From contig NZ_JAWRCU010000012.1 of assembly GCF_033542235.1 (NCBI RefSeq), positions 124,001 to 188,000 on the forward strand: DNA of 64,000 nucleotides. The letters are read 5' to 3'. Source of the DNA: JAWRCU01 sp033542235. Lineage in GTDB: Bacteria > Pseudomonadota > Alphaproteobacteria > Rhizobiales > Rhizobiaceae. The notes under the pieces were generated by a model. It was not told where the DNA came from. It did not search any database and saw only the letters and a program-made list of their open reading frames with translations. Shown here piece after piece: positions 62,921-64,000 of this stretch. The position numbers and the translations under genes were made by a program. Each line of letters starts with the position of its first letter. Positions within the stretch are counted from its first letter, which is position 1.

Positions 62921-62944
62921 AGCGAGCGGGCGCGCCCGCTCGCT
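62921..62944. terminator. Perfect 24-bp palindrome after the binding-protein stop
   Basis: AGCGAGCGGG-CGCG-CCCGCTCGCT folds into a 10-bp stem. It lies 9 nt after the minus-strand binding-protein stop, before the permease gene, without a T tract. A message-stabilising or partial-termination role would raise the yield of the binding protein over the permeases. Confidence 0.65.
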
Positions 62945-62953
62945 TCGGCGCAA

Positions 62954-64000
62954 TTACTTGCAAGTCAGGTACTTGTCCTTGAAGGAGCCCTGGATCTCTG
63001 TAGTGATCTTCTTCAGGTCGTCCTTGTAGGAGGCAAGGTTCTCCGCGTTGATCACCATCGTGCCGGAATCGATGAAACGCTTGGTCTGCGGCGTCTGGAT
63101 CCACGGCGCGTCGTCCTTCACGGTGCATCCGCCTCCCGCCAGAAGGTCGAGCGCGTAGGCACCGATATAGGCCTGTCCGTACGGGTTCTGCGCCATGGTG
63201 CCAGCGACGAAGCCGTCCTTGATGGCTTCGAGCACGATCGGATCGTCGTCGATCCCGACGAACTTGATGCGCTTGTCACCGAGCGTGCGCAGCGACTTCG
63301 ATGCCACCACCGAGGGAATGTAGCCGGTGGCGATCATGCCGCCGATCTGGTCTTTCTGGGCGGCGAGCAGCGCGTTGATCTTCTGGTCCGCCGCCTCCTG
63401 GGCGTCGGTATCGGCGACGGTCTGCAGCAGGGTCACAGCGCCATTGGTCTCGGCGACAGCCTTTTCAACAGCCTTGACGCGCAAGGTCGTGTTGGGATCG
63501 ACGAGCAGGCCGGCGAGGTGGACAATCGCCCCTTTGCCACCCATCGCCTTGATCAGTTCTTTGGTGCCGAGATAGGCGGAGTTATAGACGTCCGTGCCGA
63601 GACAGAAGGCGACATCCGTGGGGTCCTGCGCGCAGCCGGCGAGCGCGGCGGACGGCACACCGGAATCCTTCAACTCGGTGACCGTCGAATTGATGCCCAC
63701 GGCATCGCCGGGGAATATGCGGAAGGCGGTGTAGCCCTGCGCGCTAAGGCTTTCGATCAGCTCCGTCTGCAGGTTCAGCTTCCATTCGGTCGGTACCTTG
63801 AAGTCGACGGCGGCAATGCCGAAGTCCTTTTTCGCATCGGCGGCGGCTTGCTCCCAAGGCGCGAAATACGGATGAGGTCCGCCCGGGATCAGCGCAATCT
63901 TGTTATCGGATGCCTGTGCAGGCCCGGCGAAGGCCAGTGCTGCCGTTAGGCCGGCAAATATCGACGACGCGGCGAGGCCGCGAATTGAATCGCAGAACAG
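62954..64000 (-). CDS. Ribose-type ABC transporter substrate-binding protein, start cut by the window edge
   Basis: 349 codons are present and the frame is open to the right edge, so the initiation codon is just outside. The visible N-terminus is the end of a signal peptide (GLAASSIFAGLTAALAFAGP, cleavage near AQA-SDN). The mature chain has the periplasmic-binding fold of the sugar class: KIALIPGGPHPYFAPWEQAA, then DPTDVAFCLGTDVYNSAYLG, MIATGYIPSVVASKSL and VGIDDDPIVLEAIKDGFVAG. It heads the operon with two permeases, an RbsA-like ATPase and a GntR regulator. Two cysteines (CAQDP and CLGTD) could form a disulfide. The substrate cannot be told. Confidence 0.9.
   Translation of the reverse strand: MFCDSIRGLAASSIFAGLTAALAFAGPAQASDNKIALIPGGPHPYFAPWEQAAADAKKDFGIAAVDFKVPTEWKLNLQTELIESLSAQGYTAFRIFPGDAVGINSTVTELKDSGVPSAALAGCAQDPTDVAFCLGTDVYNSAYLGTKELIKAMGGKGAIVHLAGLLVDPNTTLRVKAVEKAVAETNGAVTLLQTVADTDAQEAADQKINALLAAQKDQIGGMIATGYIPSVVASKSLRTLGDKRIKFVGIDDDPIVLEAIKDGFVAGTMAQNPYGQAYIGAYALDLLAGGGCTVKDDAPWIQTPQTKRFIDSGTMVINAENLASYKDDLKKITTEIQGSFKDKYLTCK

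Overview
The window looks like chromosome or megaplasmid DNA of a high-GC alphaproteobacterium of the Rhizobiales, most likely Mesorhizobium or a close relative. This rests on the density of ABC uptake operons, a Sinorhizobium-like alpha-galactoside (agp/melA) cluster, a StcD-like N-methylproline demethylase, and the palindromic intergenic elements typical of rhizobia. No rRNA, tRNA, CRISPR array or replication origin was seen. Both window edges cut ABC-transporter solute-binding protein genes.

Layout. 1-3.5 kb: end of a peptide-type binding protein, an acetamidase/formamidase and a double ATPase. 3.7-12.6 kb: a minus-strand operon (GFA-family protein, LysR regulator, pyrrolysine-free MttB-like methyltransferase, StcD-like demethylase, Tat-exported family 5 binding protein) facing a second Fe-S/FMN/FAD oxidoreductase; together a likely N-methylated amine or betaine catabolic locus. 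13-18.6 kb: a ribose-type ABC operon whose two ATPase halves are separate genes, plus an IclR regulator. 18.8-26.2 kb: a duplicated 5' part of a Baeyer-Villiger-type monooxygenase gene flanks about 6.2 kb of atypical DNA holding a lipoprotein, an exported WD-type propeller, an L,D-transpeptidase-like protein and a decayed regulator. 27.7-34.5 kb: three-subunit molybdenum hydroxylase operon, a divergent TetR regulator with two 17-bp dyad operators between them, and a GH3 beta-glucosidase. 35-40 kb: branched-chain 2-oxoacid dehydrogenase operon. 40.2-49.2 kb: alpha-galactoside cluster (AraC regulator, MelA, binding protein, two permeases, double ATPase).

49.07-58.25 kb: a foreign-looking island bounded by a perfect 132-bp direct repeat of the 3' end of the last agp-cluster gene. 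The last codons of the two copies differ only by synonymous third-position changes, the mark of an element that inserts in a gene end and restores it. It carries two back-to-back conflict-system candidates. One is a plus-strand module of a pentapeptide-repeat ion channel, a nucleotidyltransferase (4-nt overlap) and a STAND-like ATPase with a possible C-terminal HEPN domain; I do not recognise this combination as a named system. The other is a minus-strand three-gene operon matching the ABC-three-component (ABC-3C) architecture. This island is the best candidate for an undescribed system.

58.3-64 kb: a second ribose-type ABC operon (GntR regulator with two helix-turn-helix regions, ATPase, two permeases, and the start of the binding protein).

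The non-island parts work as uptake plus first catabolic steps for methylated amines, sugars, alpha-galactosides, beta-glucosides and branched-chain amino acids, each with a local regulator. Functions rest on motif reading without database searches.
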